From Bradyrhizobium sp. CCGE-LA001 (GTDB lineage Bacteria > Pseudomonadota > Alphaproteobacteria > Rhizobiales > Xanthobacteraceae): 64,000 nucleotides of DNA. Below, in pieces: positions 7,863-16,547 of this stretch. The stretch spans positions 62,001 through 126,000 of the forward strand of contig NZ_CP013949.1 in assembly GCF_000296215.2 (NCBI RefSeq), in the 5' to 3' direction. The position numbers and the translations under genes are program-made. The stretch's first letter is position 1, and the number at the start of each line of letters is the position of its first letter. Under the pieces are notes generated by a model that was not told where the DNA came from, did no database searches, and saw nothing but the letters and a program-made list of their open reading frames with translations.

Positions 7863-8666
7863 TCAGGTGCGATGGGCGCTGAGGTCGGTGACCACGGGCC
7901 CATCGCCGTTGAGCGGATTGGCAGGATCGCGCGAGTAGCGCAGCGTCTCGAAGCGCATTGCGCGCGCATCGATCATCAGGAGACGCCCGACAAGGCCGTC
8001 GCCGAAGCCGACGATCTCGCGGATCGCTTCCAGCGCCATCATCGAGCCGAGCACGCCTGCGAGCGCGCCCATCACGCCGGCCTCCGCGCAGGCCGGCACC
8101 GTGCCGGGCGGCGGCGCCTCGGGAAACAGGCAGCGATAGGTCGGATTGAACTCGCCCGCTTCGTTCGTCTCATGCGCGCGGATGGTCGTGAGCGAACCGT
8201 CGAAGGTGCCGAGCGCCGCCGTGATCAGCGGCCGCTTGGCGAAGAAGCAGGCGTCCGAGACCAGATAGCGCGTCGAGAAATTGTCGGAGCCGTCGAGCAC
8301 GAGGTCGTAGTCGCTGATCAGGTTGAGCGCATTGTCGGCGTTGAGCCAGGTGGCATGACCGATGAATCGGACATGCGGATTGAGCGCCGCAATTCGCTCG
8401 GCCGCGCTCTCGACCTTGTGCCGGCCGATGTCGGGCGTCGTATGGATCACCTGGCGCTGCAGATTGGACAGCGACACCACGTCGTCGTCGACCACGCCGA
8501 GCGTGCCGATACCGGCCGCGGCCAGATACATCAAGGCGGGCGCGCCGAGCCCGCCGGCGCCGATCACCAGCACCGAGGCTCGCTTCAGCGCAGCCTGACC
8601 GGGACCGCCGACATCGCGCAGGACGATATGGCGGGCATAGCGTTCGAGTTCGTCCGGGCTCAGCAT
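7863..8666 (-). CDS. MoeB/ThiF/HesA-family adenylyltransferase
   Basis: E1-like enzymes of this family adenylate the C-terminus of a small sulfur-carrier protein (MoaD or ThiS). The 267 residues contain the nucleotide-binding VLVIGAGGLGAPAL (33-46), the DDDVVSLSNLQRQV segment that binds Mg-ATP, the DGSDNFSTRYLV motif and the ACAEAGVMG cysteine region. MoeB and ThiF normally carry two CxxC pairs for structural zinc; here the first is reduced to PTYRC and the second is absent at the C-terminus. No moa, moe or thi gene is nearby, so the partner carrier is open: MoeB-like is the best label but not proven. Confidence 0.85.
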   Translation of the reverse strand: MLSPDELERYARHIVLRDVGGPGQAALKRASVLVIGAGGLGAPALMYLAAAGIGTLGVVDDDVVSLSNLQRQVIHTTPDIGRHKVESAAERIAALNPHVRFIGHATWLNADNALNLISDYDLVLDGSDNFSTRYLVSDACFFAKRPLITAALGTFDGSLTTIRAHETNEAGEFNPTYRCLFPEAPPPGTVPACAEAGVMGALAGVLGSMMALEAIREIVGFGDGLVGRLLMIDARAMRFETLRYSRDPANPLNGDGPVVTDLSAHRT

Positions 8667-8699
8667 CGTCGTACGCCTCTCCTAATACGCCCTTGCTCT

Positions 8700-8813
8700 C
8701 GATCCTCATGGTGAGGAGCGCGGAACGCGCGTCTCGAACCATGCAGGCCCCGATCTCGCCCGCTGCCATCCTTCGAGACGCGGCCAAGAGGCCGCTCGTC
8801 AGGATGAGGGCCT
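8700..8813. repeat. Intergenic palindromic repeat, family F
   Basis: An imperfect inverted repeat upstream of the MoeB-like gene: the left part reads GATCCTCATGGTGAGGAGCG and CGCGTCTCGAACCATG, and the right part CATCCTTCGAGACGCGGCC and CGTCAGGATGAGG. This type is frequent between genes of Bradyrhizobium and relatives. Only one copy is present in the window. Confidence 0.75.
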
Positions 8814-8930
8814 GTTTGCTTGGCTCGGCCTCGGGCCTGAACCACCGCTACATTGTTCGCGACCAACGAGATGTGCTTCGATGGCATGCTTTTCAATGTT
8901 TTGGCGTTCAATGGACTGGCTGGATTTGTC

Positions 8931-10286
8931 ATGAGATCGATGCTTGCGGCAACACTGATGTTCGCGACCGCCACGGGCGCGCAGGCACAGATGACGACGG
9001 CCCAAGTGCCCGGCACCACCCCGAAAACGGTCCAGACCGTTCCGGTCAAGCCGCCTGCGACGCAAACGCCGTCGGCGACGGCTGACACTATGACCAAGCC
9101 AGAGCGGCTCTCGCTCCAGTCCGACCTGGCCTGGGTCGGCCAATATAACGGTGCCATCACCGGCGACGTCAGCGAGCGCATGGTCAGCGCCATCAAGGAG
9201 TACCAGAAGGCTAAGGGCGGCAAGCCGACCGGCGTGCTCAATCCGCAGGAGCGCGCCGCGCTCGCCGAGACGGCCCGCAAGAAGCAGGAGAGCGTCGGCT
9301 GGAAGATCGTGACCGAGCCGACCAGCGGCGCCCGCCTCGGCATTCCCGGCAAGCTGGTGCCGCAGCAGGCAAGCGACGCCAACGGATCGAAATGGACGTC
9401 ACCGACAGGAACGGTGCAGGTGGTTCTCAGCCGCCGCAAGGAAGTGAACCCGACCTCGGCCAAGCTCGCGGATCTCGAGAAGGAGCCGTCCGGACGCAAA
9501 GTCGACTACACCGTGGTGAAGCCGGACTTCTTCGTGCTGTCGGGATTGCAGGGCCAGAAGAAGTTCTACGTCCGCGGCACATTCAAGGGCGACGAAGTCC
9601 GCACCATGACGATCCTCTACGACCAGGCGACCGAGAACACGGTCGAGCCGGTGGTGATCGCGATGTCGAGCGCCTTCAATGCGTTCCCGCTGGGACCGCA
9701 GGCCGGACCGCCGCCGCGCAAGACCGTCGAATACGGCACTGGGATCGTCGTCAGTGACGACGGCGCGATCGTCACCGACCGCCTCGTCACCGATGGCTGT
9801 CTCGCGATCACAATCGGCGGCTACGGCAATGCCGATCGCATCGCCGAGAACAAGGAGCACGATCTCGCGCTCCTGCGCATCTACGGCGCACGCGGCCTGA
9901 AGCCGCTCGGCCTTGCCGGCGGTGCAGCGAGCACGACTATCGACGTCATCGGCATTGCCGATCCGCAGAGCCAGGGCGGCGCGGCCGGCGTGTCGGGCCT
10001 CAAGGCGACGCTGGCGCCGGTGACGCCCGGCAATGCCGCGCTGTCGCCGCCACCCCCGGTCGGCTTCTCCGGCAGCCCGGCGGTCGACGTCGACGGTAAG
10101 TTCGCAGGGATCGCGCTATTGAAGCCCGCGATGGTCGCAGGACCCGCGACGGCGCCGGCATCACAGGCGCTGATGGTCTCCGGTGAGATCGTGCGCAATT
10201 TCCTCAAGGCGAAAGACGTCACTGCCAACGGCACGTCGAGCGACGCGAAAGCCGCCGTCGTCCGCGTGATCTGCGTGCGAAAGTAA
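8931..10286 (+). CDS. Exported peptidoglycan-binding and trypsin-like protein (catalytic His missing)
   Basis: From the ATG at 8931 the protein is 451 residues with a signal peptide (MRSMLAATLMFATATGAQA, cleavage after AQA). A peptidoglycan-binding-1-like module follows at about 60-100 (VGQYNGAITGDVSERMVSAI, ending in QERAALAETA), then a central region and a trypsin-2-type beta-barrel domain at about 265-440. In the latter Asp (EHDLALLRI) and the Ser loop (GFSGSPAVDVDG) are kept, but the segment usually read TN(H/A)HVV is TDRLVT, putting Leu285 at the histidine. It is probably a periplasmic binding or scaffold protein rather than an active protease. No operon partner is visible. Confidence 0.75.
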   Translation: MRSMLAATLMFATATGAQAQMTTAQVPGTTPKTVQTVPVKPPATQTPSATADTMTKPERLSLQSDLAWVGQYNGAITGDVSERMVSAIKEYQKAKGGKPTGVLNPQERAALAETARKKQESVGWKIVTEPTSGARLGIPGKLVPQQASDANGSKWTSPTGTVQVVLSRRKEVNPTSAKLADLEKEPSGRKVDYTVVKPDFFVLSGLQGQKKFYVRGTFKGDEVRTMTILYDQATENTVEPVVIAMSSAFNAFPLGPQAGPPPRKTVEYGTGIVVSDDGAIVTDRLVTDGCLAITIGGYGNADRIAENKEHDLALLRIYGARGLKPLGLAGGAASTTIDVIGIADPQSQGGAAGVSGLKATLAPVTPGNAALSPPPPVGFSGSPAVDVDGKFAGIALLKPAMVAGPATAPASQALMVSGEIVRNFLKAKDVTANGTSSDAKAAVVRVICVRK

Positions 10287-10288
10287 CT

Positions 10289-10425
10289 CTCGTGTCCCGG
10301 ACGCGCTGCAACGCGCCAGCGTTGCTGCGTAGAGCCGGGACCCATGCATCCACATTCCATGCAAGAAACCCCTGGGCCCCGACTCTGCAGCGCATCGCTA
10401 TGCGCTGCAGAGTCGGGGCACGAGG
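10289..10425. repeat. Intergenic palindromic repeat, family B, copy 1
   Basis: A compound palindrome between the protease-like gene and ggt: TCGTGTCCCGGACGCGCTGC at the left, a second hairpin CTCTGCAGCGCATC/TGCGCTGCAGAG at the right, ending GGGGCACGAG. Related copies are at 32331-32457, 33221-33328 and 55889-56040. It separates convergent genes and may act as a terminator for both. Confidence 0.85.
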
Positions 10426-10426
10426 G

Positions 10427-12226
10427 CTAGCTCAATCTGAAGCGGATCCCGCCCTTTGCCAGTCCGCCCGAAATTCCTACCGGCGTGCCATCTGCGCGCC
10501 AGCATGCCGCGCCGGTCATGGTGCCGTCCTCATGGAAGGCGATGCCGTTCATGCCGCCGGCGACGGTCGCGACCGGCAGGACCTCGTGGCCCATCTCCGT
10601 AAGTTTCGTACGGACGCTCTCCGGCACCGTCTGTTCGACTTCGAGCGCGTTGCCCTCGGTCCAGACGCGCGGCGCCTCGACCGCCTCCTGCAGGCTCATG
10701 CCGTGGTCGATCAGATTGACCAGCGCCTGCATCGCGCTCGGGAAAATGCGCTTGCCTCCGGGCAGGCCGAGCGCATAGCGCAGCTTGCCGTCGCGCAGAG
10801 CCATCATCGGCGACATCGACGTGGTGACGCGCTTGCCCGGCGCCAGCGACAGCGCATGGCCGGGACGGGGATCGAACAGGTTCATGTAGTTGTTGGCGAT
10901 GGCGCCCAGACCCGGGATCATGATCTTAGCGCCGAACAGATTGTTGATGGTCTGCGTGGTCGCGACCACGTTGCCGAAGGCATCCGCTGCCGTCATATGC
11001 GTGGTGTGAGCGCCCTCGAGCTGAGAGACGCCCGCGCCCCAGGCCTGCGCCCGGGCCGGATCGATGGCGCGGCGGCGCTCCTCGGCGTAGGCTTTCGAGG
11101 TCAGCTTTTCCACGGGCACGCCGACATAGTCAGGATCGCCGCTGGCCGCGGCGCGATCGGCAAAGGCGATCTTCAGGACCTCCGCGAGATAATGGATGGT
11201 CTCGGGTGTGCCGAAGCCGAGGCCGGCGATATCGTAGTCCTCTAGGATGTTCAGCATCTGCGCAATGTGCACGCCTGAGGCGGCGGGAGGCGGCGGACCA
11301 AAGATGGTCCAGCCGCGATAGTCGGCGCGGATCGGCTGCCGCTCGACCGTCTTGTAGCTCGTGAGGTCGTTTCGGCGGATAAAGCCGCCGGTCTTCTCCA
11401 TGTAGTCGACGAGGATGTCGCCCAACGGCCCTTCGTAGAGCGCCTTCTCGCCGTGGTCGGCGATATGGCGCAGCGTCTCGGCATATTCGGCTTGCACCAC
11501 GCGCTCGCCGACCTTGAGGGGCTCGCCATCCGGCAGATAGATCGCCGCGATTGGCTTGTCCTTGCGCATCTCCTCAGCGCTCTCGCTGATGCATTCGCGC
11601 AAATAGGGCGTCGCCGCGTAGCCGCGCGCGGCGTGCTTGATTGCGGGCTGCATGATGTCGGCGAGGCTCATGGTGCCGAACCGGCGCAGCGTCTCGCACC
11701 AGGCCTTCAGCGAGCCCGGCACTGCGACCGCCTTCGGACCGTTGAGATTCTCGTTGCCGACGGTGTCGAACACGTCATGAGCCGAGCCTGGTTCGGACGT
11801 GTAGGTGGTGTCACGCACCGCCGCGGGCACGGTGCTCTGGCCATCGATGAAGCGATGGCTGCCATCGGCGAGCCGGATGTGCGCCATGCCGCCGCCGATG
11901 ATCCCGACCATCATTGGCTCGACCACGGTCAGGGCAAACAGCGTCGCGATGGCAGCATCGATGGCATTGCCGCCAGAAGCCAGCATCTCCGCGCCGGCGC
12001 TGGAGGCCAGGGGATGGTTGCTGACCACCATGCCGCGGCTCGAGACCGCCGGCATCTTCTGACATTCAAAAGTGGTTGCCGTCCGATCGCGCCAGTTTCC
12101 GCCCATGCCGCCCGCCCTTTTGTTCACGGCGGCGAGCACATCATACGCGCGACTACGGGTCCAGTATTGGTACGGATTAGCTGACATTCCCAATTCTGCC
12201 ACCCTCGCCTTTATTGATTCGGACAT
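10427..12226 (-). CDS. ggt: Gamma-glutamyltransferase family protein
   Basis: Family members cleave or transfer the gamma-glutamyl group of glutathione and are N-terminal-nucleophile hydrolases that self-cleave before a threonine. From the ATG at 12226, with AAGGGGA upstream, the protein is 599 residues. The nucleophile is Thr408, first threonine of AHTTHMTAADAFGN; GGNAIDAAIA and the GGGMAH region of the large subunit are clear, and LPGGKRI near the C-terminus fits the small subunit. No signal peptide is visible at any of the possible starts, unlike the periplasmic E. coli enzyme, so a cytoplasmic role is likely. About 40 residues precede the usual family start. It stands alone between a repeat and parA. 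Confidence 0.88.
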   Translation of the reverse strand: MSESIKARVAELGMSANPYQYWTRSRAYDVLAAVNKRAGGMGGNWRDRTATTFECQKMPAVSSRGMVVSNHPLASSAGAEMLASGGNAIDAAIATLFALTVVEPMMVGIIGGGMAHIRLADGSHRFIDGQSTVPAAVRDTTYTSEPGSAHDVFDTVGNENLNGPKAVAVPGSLKAWCETLRRFGTMSLADIMQPAIKHAARGYAATPYLRECISESAEEMRKDKPIAAIYLPDGEPLKVGERVVQAEYAETLRHIADHGEKALYEGPLGDILVDYMEKTGGFIRRNDLTSYKTVERQPIRADYRGWTIFGPPPPAASGVHIAQMLNILEDYDIAGLGFGTPETIHYLAEVLKIAFADRAAASGDPDYVGVPVEKLTSKAYAEERRRAIDPARAQAWGAGVSQLEGAHTTHMTAADAFGNVVATTQTINNLFGAKIMIPGLGAIANNYMNLFDPRPGHALSLAPGKRVTTSMSPMMALRDGKLRYALGLPGGKRIFPSAMQALVNLIDHGMSLQEAVEAPRVWTEGNALEVEQTVPESVRTKLTEMGHEVLPVATVAGGMNGIAFHEDGTMTGAACWRADGTPVGISGGLAKGGIRFRLS

Positions 12227-12345
12227 CCGCGGTCCCCTTTGGATCGGGCAGGGCACGTCCTGAGCGAGAAGAGCTCAGCATCGCGAAGCGATGCACGTTC
12301 GCGTGGCGTTTTCCTGACCCAAGCACTCCAAAGGATTGATCTTCA

Positions 12346-13089
12346 ATGCACACGATCGTACTGGCCACCCAAAAGGGCGGCAGCGGCAAGAGCACGCTCG
12401 CCATTGGCCTTGCGCTGGCCGCCAAGCAGGCCGGCTTCACCGTTCGCCTGATCGAGACCGACCCGCAGGGCACGCTGTCCAACTGGCAGCGCCGCCGCAG
12501 CACCGATGATCTCGTGGTGGAACCGATCTATCATGCCGCCGACATCGCGCCGCGGCTGAAAATGCTGGCCGACAGCGGACTCCAGCTCGCGATCGTCGAC
12601 ACCGCAGCCGGCCTCAGCGCCGCCACCACCGCGGCGATTCGCCATTCCGATCTCTGCCTGATCCCAGCCCGTCCGACCGTCGCCGACATCGAAGCGACCG
12701 TCTCGACGCTCAGCGTCGCGCGCGCCTGGAAGCGGCCTTACAGCTTCGTGCTGAACCAGACGCCGATCCGAGGCCAGCGCATCGACAACGCCGCCAACAC
12801 CCTCGCCGAGGAAGCCGCGCTCGATCTTTCGGACGTGCTCGCGCGCCCGCTGATCGTCATGCGCAACGATCACCAGGACTCGCTCGCGAACGGCCTCGCG
12901 GTGAGCGAATTCGCGCCGAACGGCAAGTCAGCGGACGAGATCCGCGGCCTCTGGCGCTGGATCGAAAACCGGCTCGAGCTCGAAGCCACCACCAGCGTCC
13001 TGATCGACCAGGTCATGTCAGCGGCCGATGGCATGCTGCATGCGGCCACAGAGCTCTCGGCTGACGAGACCACGACACTGGCGTCCTGA
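12346..13089 (+). CDS. Orphan ParA/MinD-like ATPase
   Basis: The 247 residues begin directly with the deviant Walker A motif QKGGSGKST (9-17), with the signature lysine ahead of GSGKST, and contain the ETDPQGTLSNW switch I segment and VDTAAGLSAA switch II. These features place it in the ParA group that partitions plasmids, chromosomes or large complexes by dimerising on ATP. There is no parB, parS-like repeat or replication gene beside it, so it is more likely to position a cellular structure than to partition a replicon. The C-terminal ~60 residues are not recognised. A weak AAGGA lies 12 bases upstream of the ATG. Confidence 0.85.
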   Translation: MHTIVLATQKGGSGKSTLAIGLALAAKQAGFTVRLIETDPQGTLSNWQRRRSTDDLVVEPIYHAADIAPRLKMLADSGLQLAIVDTAAGLSAATTAAIRHSDLCLIPARPTVADIEATVSTLSVARAWKRPYSFVLNQTPIRGQRIDNAANTLAEEAALDLSDVLARPLIVMRNDHQDSLANGLAVSEFAPNGKSADEIRGLWRWIENRLELEATTSVLIDQVMSAADGMLHAATELSADETTTLAS

Positions 13090-13147
13090 GCGGGGCGATC
13101 GCTCAGGCGACAGCCGGCCCTTTACCATCCGGGAAGGACCTCAGCGA

Positions 13148-13185
13148 CGAAGCAATCCGGCCACCAGCCCGGCCGGATTGCTTCG
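13148..13185. terminator. Bidirectional terminator between parA-like gene and mutM
   Basis: A perfect 15-bp stem (CGAAGCAATCCGGCC at 13148-13162 with GGCCGGATTGCTTCG at 13171-13185) and an 8-base loop lie between two convergent genes. There is no long T-run, so termination strength is uncertain, but position and stem strongly suggest a shared transcript end. Confidence 0.65.
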
Positions 13186-13196
13186 CGCGCCCCCAC

Positions 13197-14078
13197 TCAC
13201 TTCTGACATTTCGAGCACCAGAAGGTCGATCGGCCGTTCTGCGTGAACCGTTTGACCGTGCCACCGCAGCGCGGCGTCGTGCATGTCTCGCCTTCGCGGT
13301 CATAGACCTTGAAGGAATGCTGGAAATAGCCGAGCTCGCCCGAGGTCTGGCGATGGTCGCGCAGTGACGATCCGCCGGCCTTGATCGCATCGTTGAGCAC
13401 GGTGTGGATCGCGCCGACCAATCGCTTGGCGTGATCGGTCGGCTCGCCCTTCTTTGTCGATAAGGTCGCCGCGATCCGGCGCGGCGACAGATGCGAGCGG
13501 TGCAGCGCCTCGCAGACATAGATGTTGCCGAGGCCGGCGACCACGCGCTGGTCGAGCAACGCCGCCTTCAGGCTCGTGATCTTGCCAGCGCAGGACCGCG
13601 CCAGCATCGCGGCATCGAACTCGTTGCCGAGCGGTTCCGGGCCGAGCCCGCGCAGCAGCGGTTCGTCATCGAGCGCATTGCGCGCGATCACCTTCATGTA
13701 ACCGAAGCGGCGTGGATCGTTGAAGACGATGTCGGCGCCGGAGGACATCCGAAACAGCACATGGTCGTGCGCGGAATCCTTGCCCTTCGGATAATGAAAC
13801 TCGCCGGGCTGCGCGTCGTTGTCCGGCTTGATGACGCGGAAAGAGCCCGACATGCCCAGATGCATCAGCAGCACGTCGCCGGAGGCGAGATCGGCCATGA
13901 GATATTTTGCACGGCGGCCGAGCCCGGTGACGACCTGCCCCTTGAGCCGCGCCACGAAATCCGGCTGGAACGGAAAGCGCAGATCCGGCCGGCGGGCCTC
14001 CGCGACCAGGATTTTCGCACCCTCCATGACGGGCTGAAGGCCGCGGCGGACGGTCTCGACTTCGGGCAATTCAGGCAT
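13197..14078 (-). CDS. mutM: Formamidopyrimidine-DNA glycosylase MutM (Fpg)
   Basis: MutM removes 8-oxoguanine and ring-opened purines and nicks the abasic site. The 293 residues begin MPELPEVETVRRGL, giving the catalytic Pro2 and Glu3 (after Met removal Pro1/Glu2), and end with the zinc finger: CTTPRC, then GRSTFWCSKCQK, that is Cx4C-x16-CxxC, with the terminal lysine typical of the family. The Cx4C spacing instead of CxxC is common in rhizobial forms. It is divergent from ubiE with 81 bases between starts, a conserved alphaproteobacterial arrangement. Confidence 0.97.
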   Translation of the reverse strand: MPELPEVETVRRGLQPVMEGAKILVAEARRPDLRFPFQPDFVARLKGQVVTGLGRRAKYLMADLASGDVLLMHLGMSGSFRVIKPDNDAQPGEFHYPKGKDSAHDHVLFRMSSGADIVFNDPRRFGYMKVIARNALDDEPLLRGLGPEPLGNEFDAAMLARSCAGKITSLKAALLDQRVVAGLGNIYVCEALHRSHLSPRRIAATLSTKKGEPTDHAKRLVGAIHTVLNDAIKAGGSSLRDHRQTSGELGYFQHSFKVYDREGETCTTPRCGGTVKRFTQNGRSTFWCSKCQK

Positions 14079-14159
14079 GATCGGGCATTCACCTTATGAG
14101 GGCGGTGTGATAGCGCCATTGCGGCGGGCGCGCTATGGTCCGCCCAGTGGAGTAGAGTA

Positions 14160-14921
14160 ATGGATCGGCCGGGCGAAACCACGCATTTTGGCTACAGGGA
14201 CGTTCCCCTGGGGGACAAGCAGACGCTGGTGAACGATGTGTTTCACAGCGTGGCATCGCGCTATGATCTGATGAACGATTTGATGTCCGCCGGCCTGCAC
14301 CGGGTCTGGAAGGACATCATGATCAACGCGCTCGACCCGCCGAGAAGCGACCGGCCGTTCGCGCTGCTCGACGTGGCCGGCGGCACCGGCGACATCTCGT
14401 TTCGCGCCGCCAAGGCAGCGGGCCCCGGCTTCCATGCCACGGTCTGCGACATCAACGCCGACATGCTGGCGGTGGGGCGCGAGCGCGCCATCAAGCGGCA
14501 TCTCGAAAGCAAGGTCGATTTCGTCGAGGGCAATGCCGAAGCGCTCGCCTTTGCCGATCGCAGCTTCGATGCCTATACGATCGCTTTCGGTATCCGCAAC
14601 GTGCCGCAGATCGATCTTGCGCTGCGCGAGGCCTATCGCGTGTTGAAGCCCGGCAGCCGCTTCCTATGTCTGGAGTTCTCCACCGTCGAGATGCCCGGGC
14701 TCGATCGCCTCTACGACCTGTTTTCGTTCAAGGTGATCCCCCCGCTCGGCCGCATGGTCACGGGCGATGCCGAGTCCTACCAGTATTTGGTCGAGTCGAT
14801 CCGCAAGTTTCCAAAGCCGGCCGTCTTCGCCGACATGATCCGCGACGCCGGCTTTGCCCGCGTCAGCTGGCAGACGCTCTCGGGCGGCATCGTCGCACTG
14901 CATTCAGGCTGGCGTTTGTGA
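14160..14921 (+). CDS. ubiE: Ubiquinone/menaquinone C-methyltransferase UbiE
   Basis: UbiE uses S-adenosylmethionine to methylate the benzoquinol ring carbon in ubiquinone synthesis. The 253 residues show the UbiE opening (THFGYRDVPLGDKQTLVNDV, then SVASRYDLMNDLMS), the SAM-binding LLDVAGGTGDISF (about 64-76) and the family motif GIRNVPQIDLALREAYRVLKP. GGAG lies about 9 bases upstream of the ATG. Its stop overlaps the GTG start of ubiB by four bases, so the two are translationally coupled. Confidence 0.96.
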   Translation: MDRPGETTHFGYRDVPLGDKQTLVNDVFHSVASRYDLMNDLMSAGLHRVWKDIMINALDPPRSDRPFALLDVAGGTGDISFRAAKAAGPGFHATVCDINADMLAVGRERAIKRHLESKVDFVEGNAEALAFADRSFDAYTIAFGIRNVPQIDLALREAYRVLKPGSRFLCLEFSTVEMPGLDRLYDLFSFKVIPPLGRMVTGDAESYQYLVESIRKFPKPAVFADMIRDAGFARVSWQTLSGGIVALHSGWRL

Positions 14922-16492
14922 TCTCTGCCATCACCCACATTACGCGCCTGATCCGCGCCGCGCTCGTCTTTGCGCGCGAGGGCGTGTTCGGTTCGGTCGA
15001 TCCGAGCCTGGTGCCGCCGCCGGGACAGCTGGCGCTCAAGCTGGCGCGCATCATTGAGCGCCGCGGCGTCAAGCAGGGACCACGGATTTCGCGCGCTCTG
15101 ACGCGGATGGGCCCGGCCTATCTCAAGCTCGGTCAGTTCCTGGCGACGCGCCCCGACGTCGTTGGCGTCATCATGGCGCGCGACCTCGAAAGCCTGCAAG
15201 ACCGCCTGCCGCCGTTTCCGCAGGCGGAAGCGGAAGCGACGATCGCCATTTCGCTGGAACGTCCGCTGAAGGACGTGTTTGCGAGCTTCGGTCCGCCGGT
15301 CGCGGCCGCCTCGATCGCGCAGGTGCATCGCGGCGAGGTGCTGCGCGACGGCGTCCGCAGGTCGGTCGCGATCAAGGTGCTCAGGCCCAACGTCGCCGCG
15401 CGGTTCCGCCGCGACCTCTCCGATTTCTTCTTCGTCGCACACAAGGCCGAGGCCTATTCTGCCGAGGCGCGGCGCCTGCGCCTGATCGAAGTCATCAACA
15501 CCATGTCGCGCTCGGTCGCCATGGAGATGGACCTGCGGCTGGAGGCCGCGGCCCTGTCGGAGATGGCGGAGAACACGCGCGACGATCCTGATTTCCGCGT
15601 GCCCGCCGTCGACTGGGACCGCACCACGCACAATGTGCTGACGATGGAGTGGATCGACGGCATCGCCCTGAACGATCACAAGCGCTTGGCGGAGGCCCAG
15701 GTCGACCTGCCCGATCTCGGCCGCAAGGTGATCCAGAGCTTCCTGCGGCACGCGCTGCGCGACGGCTTCTTCCACGCCGACATGCATCCGGGCAATCTGT
15801 TCCTCGATGACGCCGGCCGGCTGGTCGCGGTCGATTTCGGCATCATGGGCCGGCTCGGCATGAAGGAGCGACGCTTCCTCGCAGAGATCCTGCTCGGCTT
15901 CATCACCCGCGATTATCGCCGCGTCGCCGAGGTGCATTTCGAAGCCGGCTATGTGCCCGCACATCATTCGGTGGAGAATTTCGCACAGGCCATCCGTGCC
16001 ATCGGCGAGCCGATCCACAACCGCACCGCCGAGGAGATCTCGATGGCGCGGCTCTTGACGCTGCTGCTCGAGGTCACCGGCCTGTTCGACATGACGACGC
16101 GGCCGGAGCTGATCCTGCTGCAGAAGACCATGGTGGTGGTCGAAGGCGTCGCGCGCGGTTTCGATCCCAAGCTCGACATCTGGAAGATCGCCGACCCCGT
16201 GGTGCGCGAATGGATCGAGCGCAATCTCGGGCCGATCGGCCGGGTGCAGGGCGCGCTCGCGGGTACCGGAGACATCGCGCGGGTGCTAATGCGCCTGCCG
16301 GAGATCGCGGAGCGATCCGTGAAAGTACTCGAGCAGCTCGAGACCATGACCCGCGAGGGCATCAGGCTGTCGCCGGAAAGCATTGCGGCCATGGGACGCA
16401 GCGAGGGGCGCAAGAACCGCTGGCGCACCGTGGCGCTGTGGATCATCGCCGCCACCTTCATCGGAATCCTGATCGCAGTCCGGAATTTGTGA
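14918..16492 (+). CDS. ubiB: Ubiquinone biosynthesis ATPase/kinase-like protein UbiB
   Basis: UbiB is an atypical protein-kinase-like ATPase of the ABC1/ADCK family at the inner membrane that supports ubiquinone synthesis, probably by extracting lipid intermediates. From the GTG at 14918, which shares the bases GTGA with the ubiE stop, it has 524 residues. Visible motifs are the KxGQ signature (YLKLGQFLATRPD), the alanine-rich loop PVAAASIAQVHRG, the DGFFHADMHPGN catalytic-like loop and the VDFGIMGR DFG-like segment. A C-terminal membrane helix (VALWIIAATFIGILIAV) anchors it. The open frame begins earlier, inside ubiE, but that part is out of family. Confidence 0.95.
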   Translation: MISAITHITRLIRAALVFAREGVFGSVDPSLVPPPGQLALKLARIIERRGVKQGPRISRALTRMGPAYLKLGQFLATRPDVVGVIMARDLESLQDRLPPFPQAEAEATIAISLERPLKDVFASFGPPVAAASIAQVHRGEVLRDGVRRSVAIKVLRPNVAARFRRDLSDFFFVAHKAEAYSAEARRLRLIEVINTMSRSVAMEMDLRLEAAALSEMAENTRDDPDFRVPAVDWDRTTHNVLTMEWIDGIALNDHKRLAEAQVDLPDLGRKVIQSFLRHALRDGFFHADMHPGNLFLDDAGRLVAVDFGIMGRLGMKERRFLAEILLGFITRDYRRVAEVHFEAGYVPAHHSVENFAQAIRAIGEPIHNRTAEEISMARLLTLLLEVTGLFDMTTRPELILLQKTMVVVEGVARGFDPKLDIWKIADPVVREWIERNLGPIGRVQGALAGTGDIARVLMRLPEIAERSVKVLEQLETMTREGIRLSPESIAAMGRSEGRKNRWRTVALWIIAATFIGILIAVRNL

Positions 16493-16505
16493 TTGCACTG
16501 CAATC
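16491..16505. promoter_or_regulatory. Perfect palindrome GATTGCA-C-TGCAATC upstream of coaBC
   Basis: Seven-base arms around a single C begin at the penultimate base of the ubiB stop codon and lie 43 bases upstream of the coaBC start. Together with the palindrome at 16513-16529 it makes a two-site array with centres 23 bases apart, as expected for an operator read by a dimeric regulator on one face of the helix. Confidence 0.5.
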
Positions 16506-16512
16506 AACGGAT

Positions 16513-16529
16513 TGATAGCATCGCTATCA
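16513..16529. promoter_or_regulatory. Palindrome TGATAGC-ATC-GCTATCA, candidate ribbon-helix-helix operator
   Basis: Perfect 7-bp arms with a 3-base centre end 18 bases before the coaBC ATG. From memory the half-sites bound by the gonococcal FitA antitoxin are TGCTATCA/TGATAGCA; the same half-site sequence occurs here, next to a gene whose N-terminus is FitA-like. Binding has not been shown; autoregulation is an inference. Confidence 0.55.
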
Positions 16530-16547
16530 TTCCGCTGGAGACGCGTC

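Noticed and set aside
13148..13185. 15-bp inverted repeat considered as a parS-like site for the orphan ParA
   Set aside because: It does not resemble parS and lies at the convergent gene ends, which fits a terminator better.
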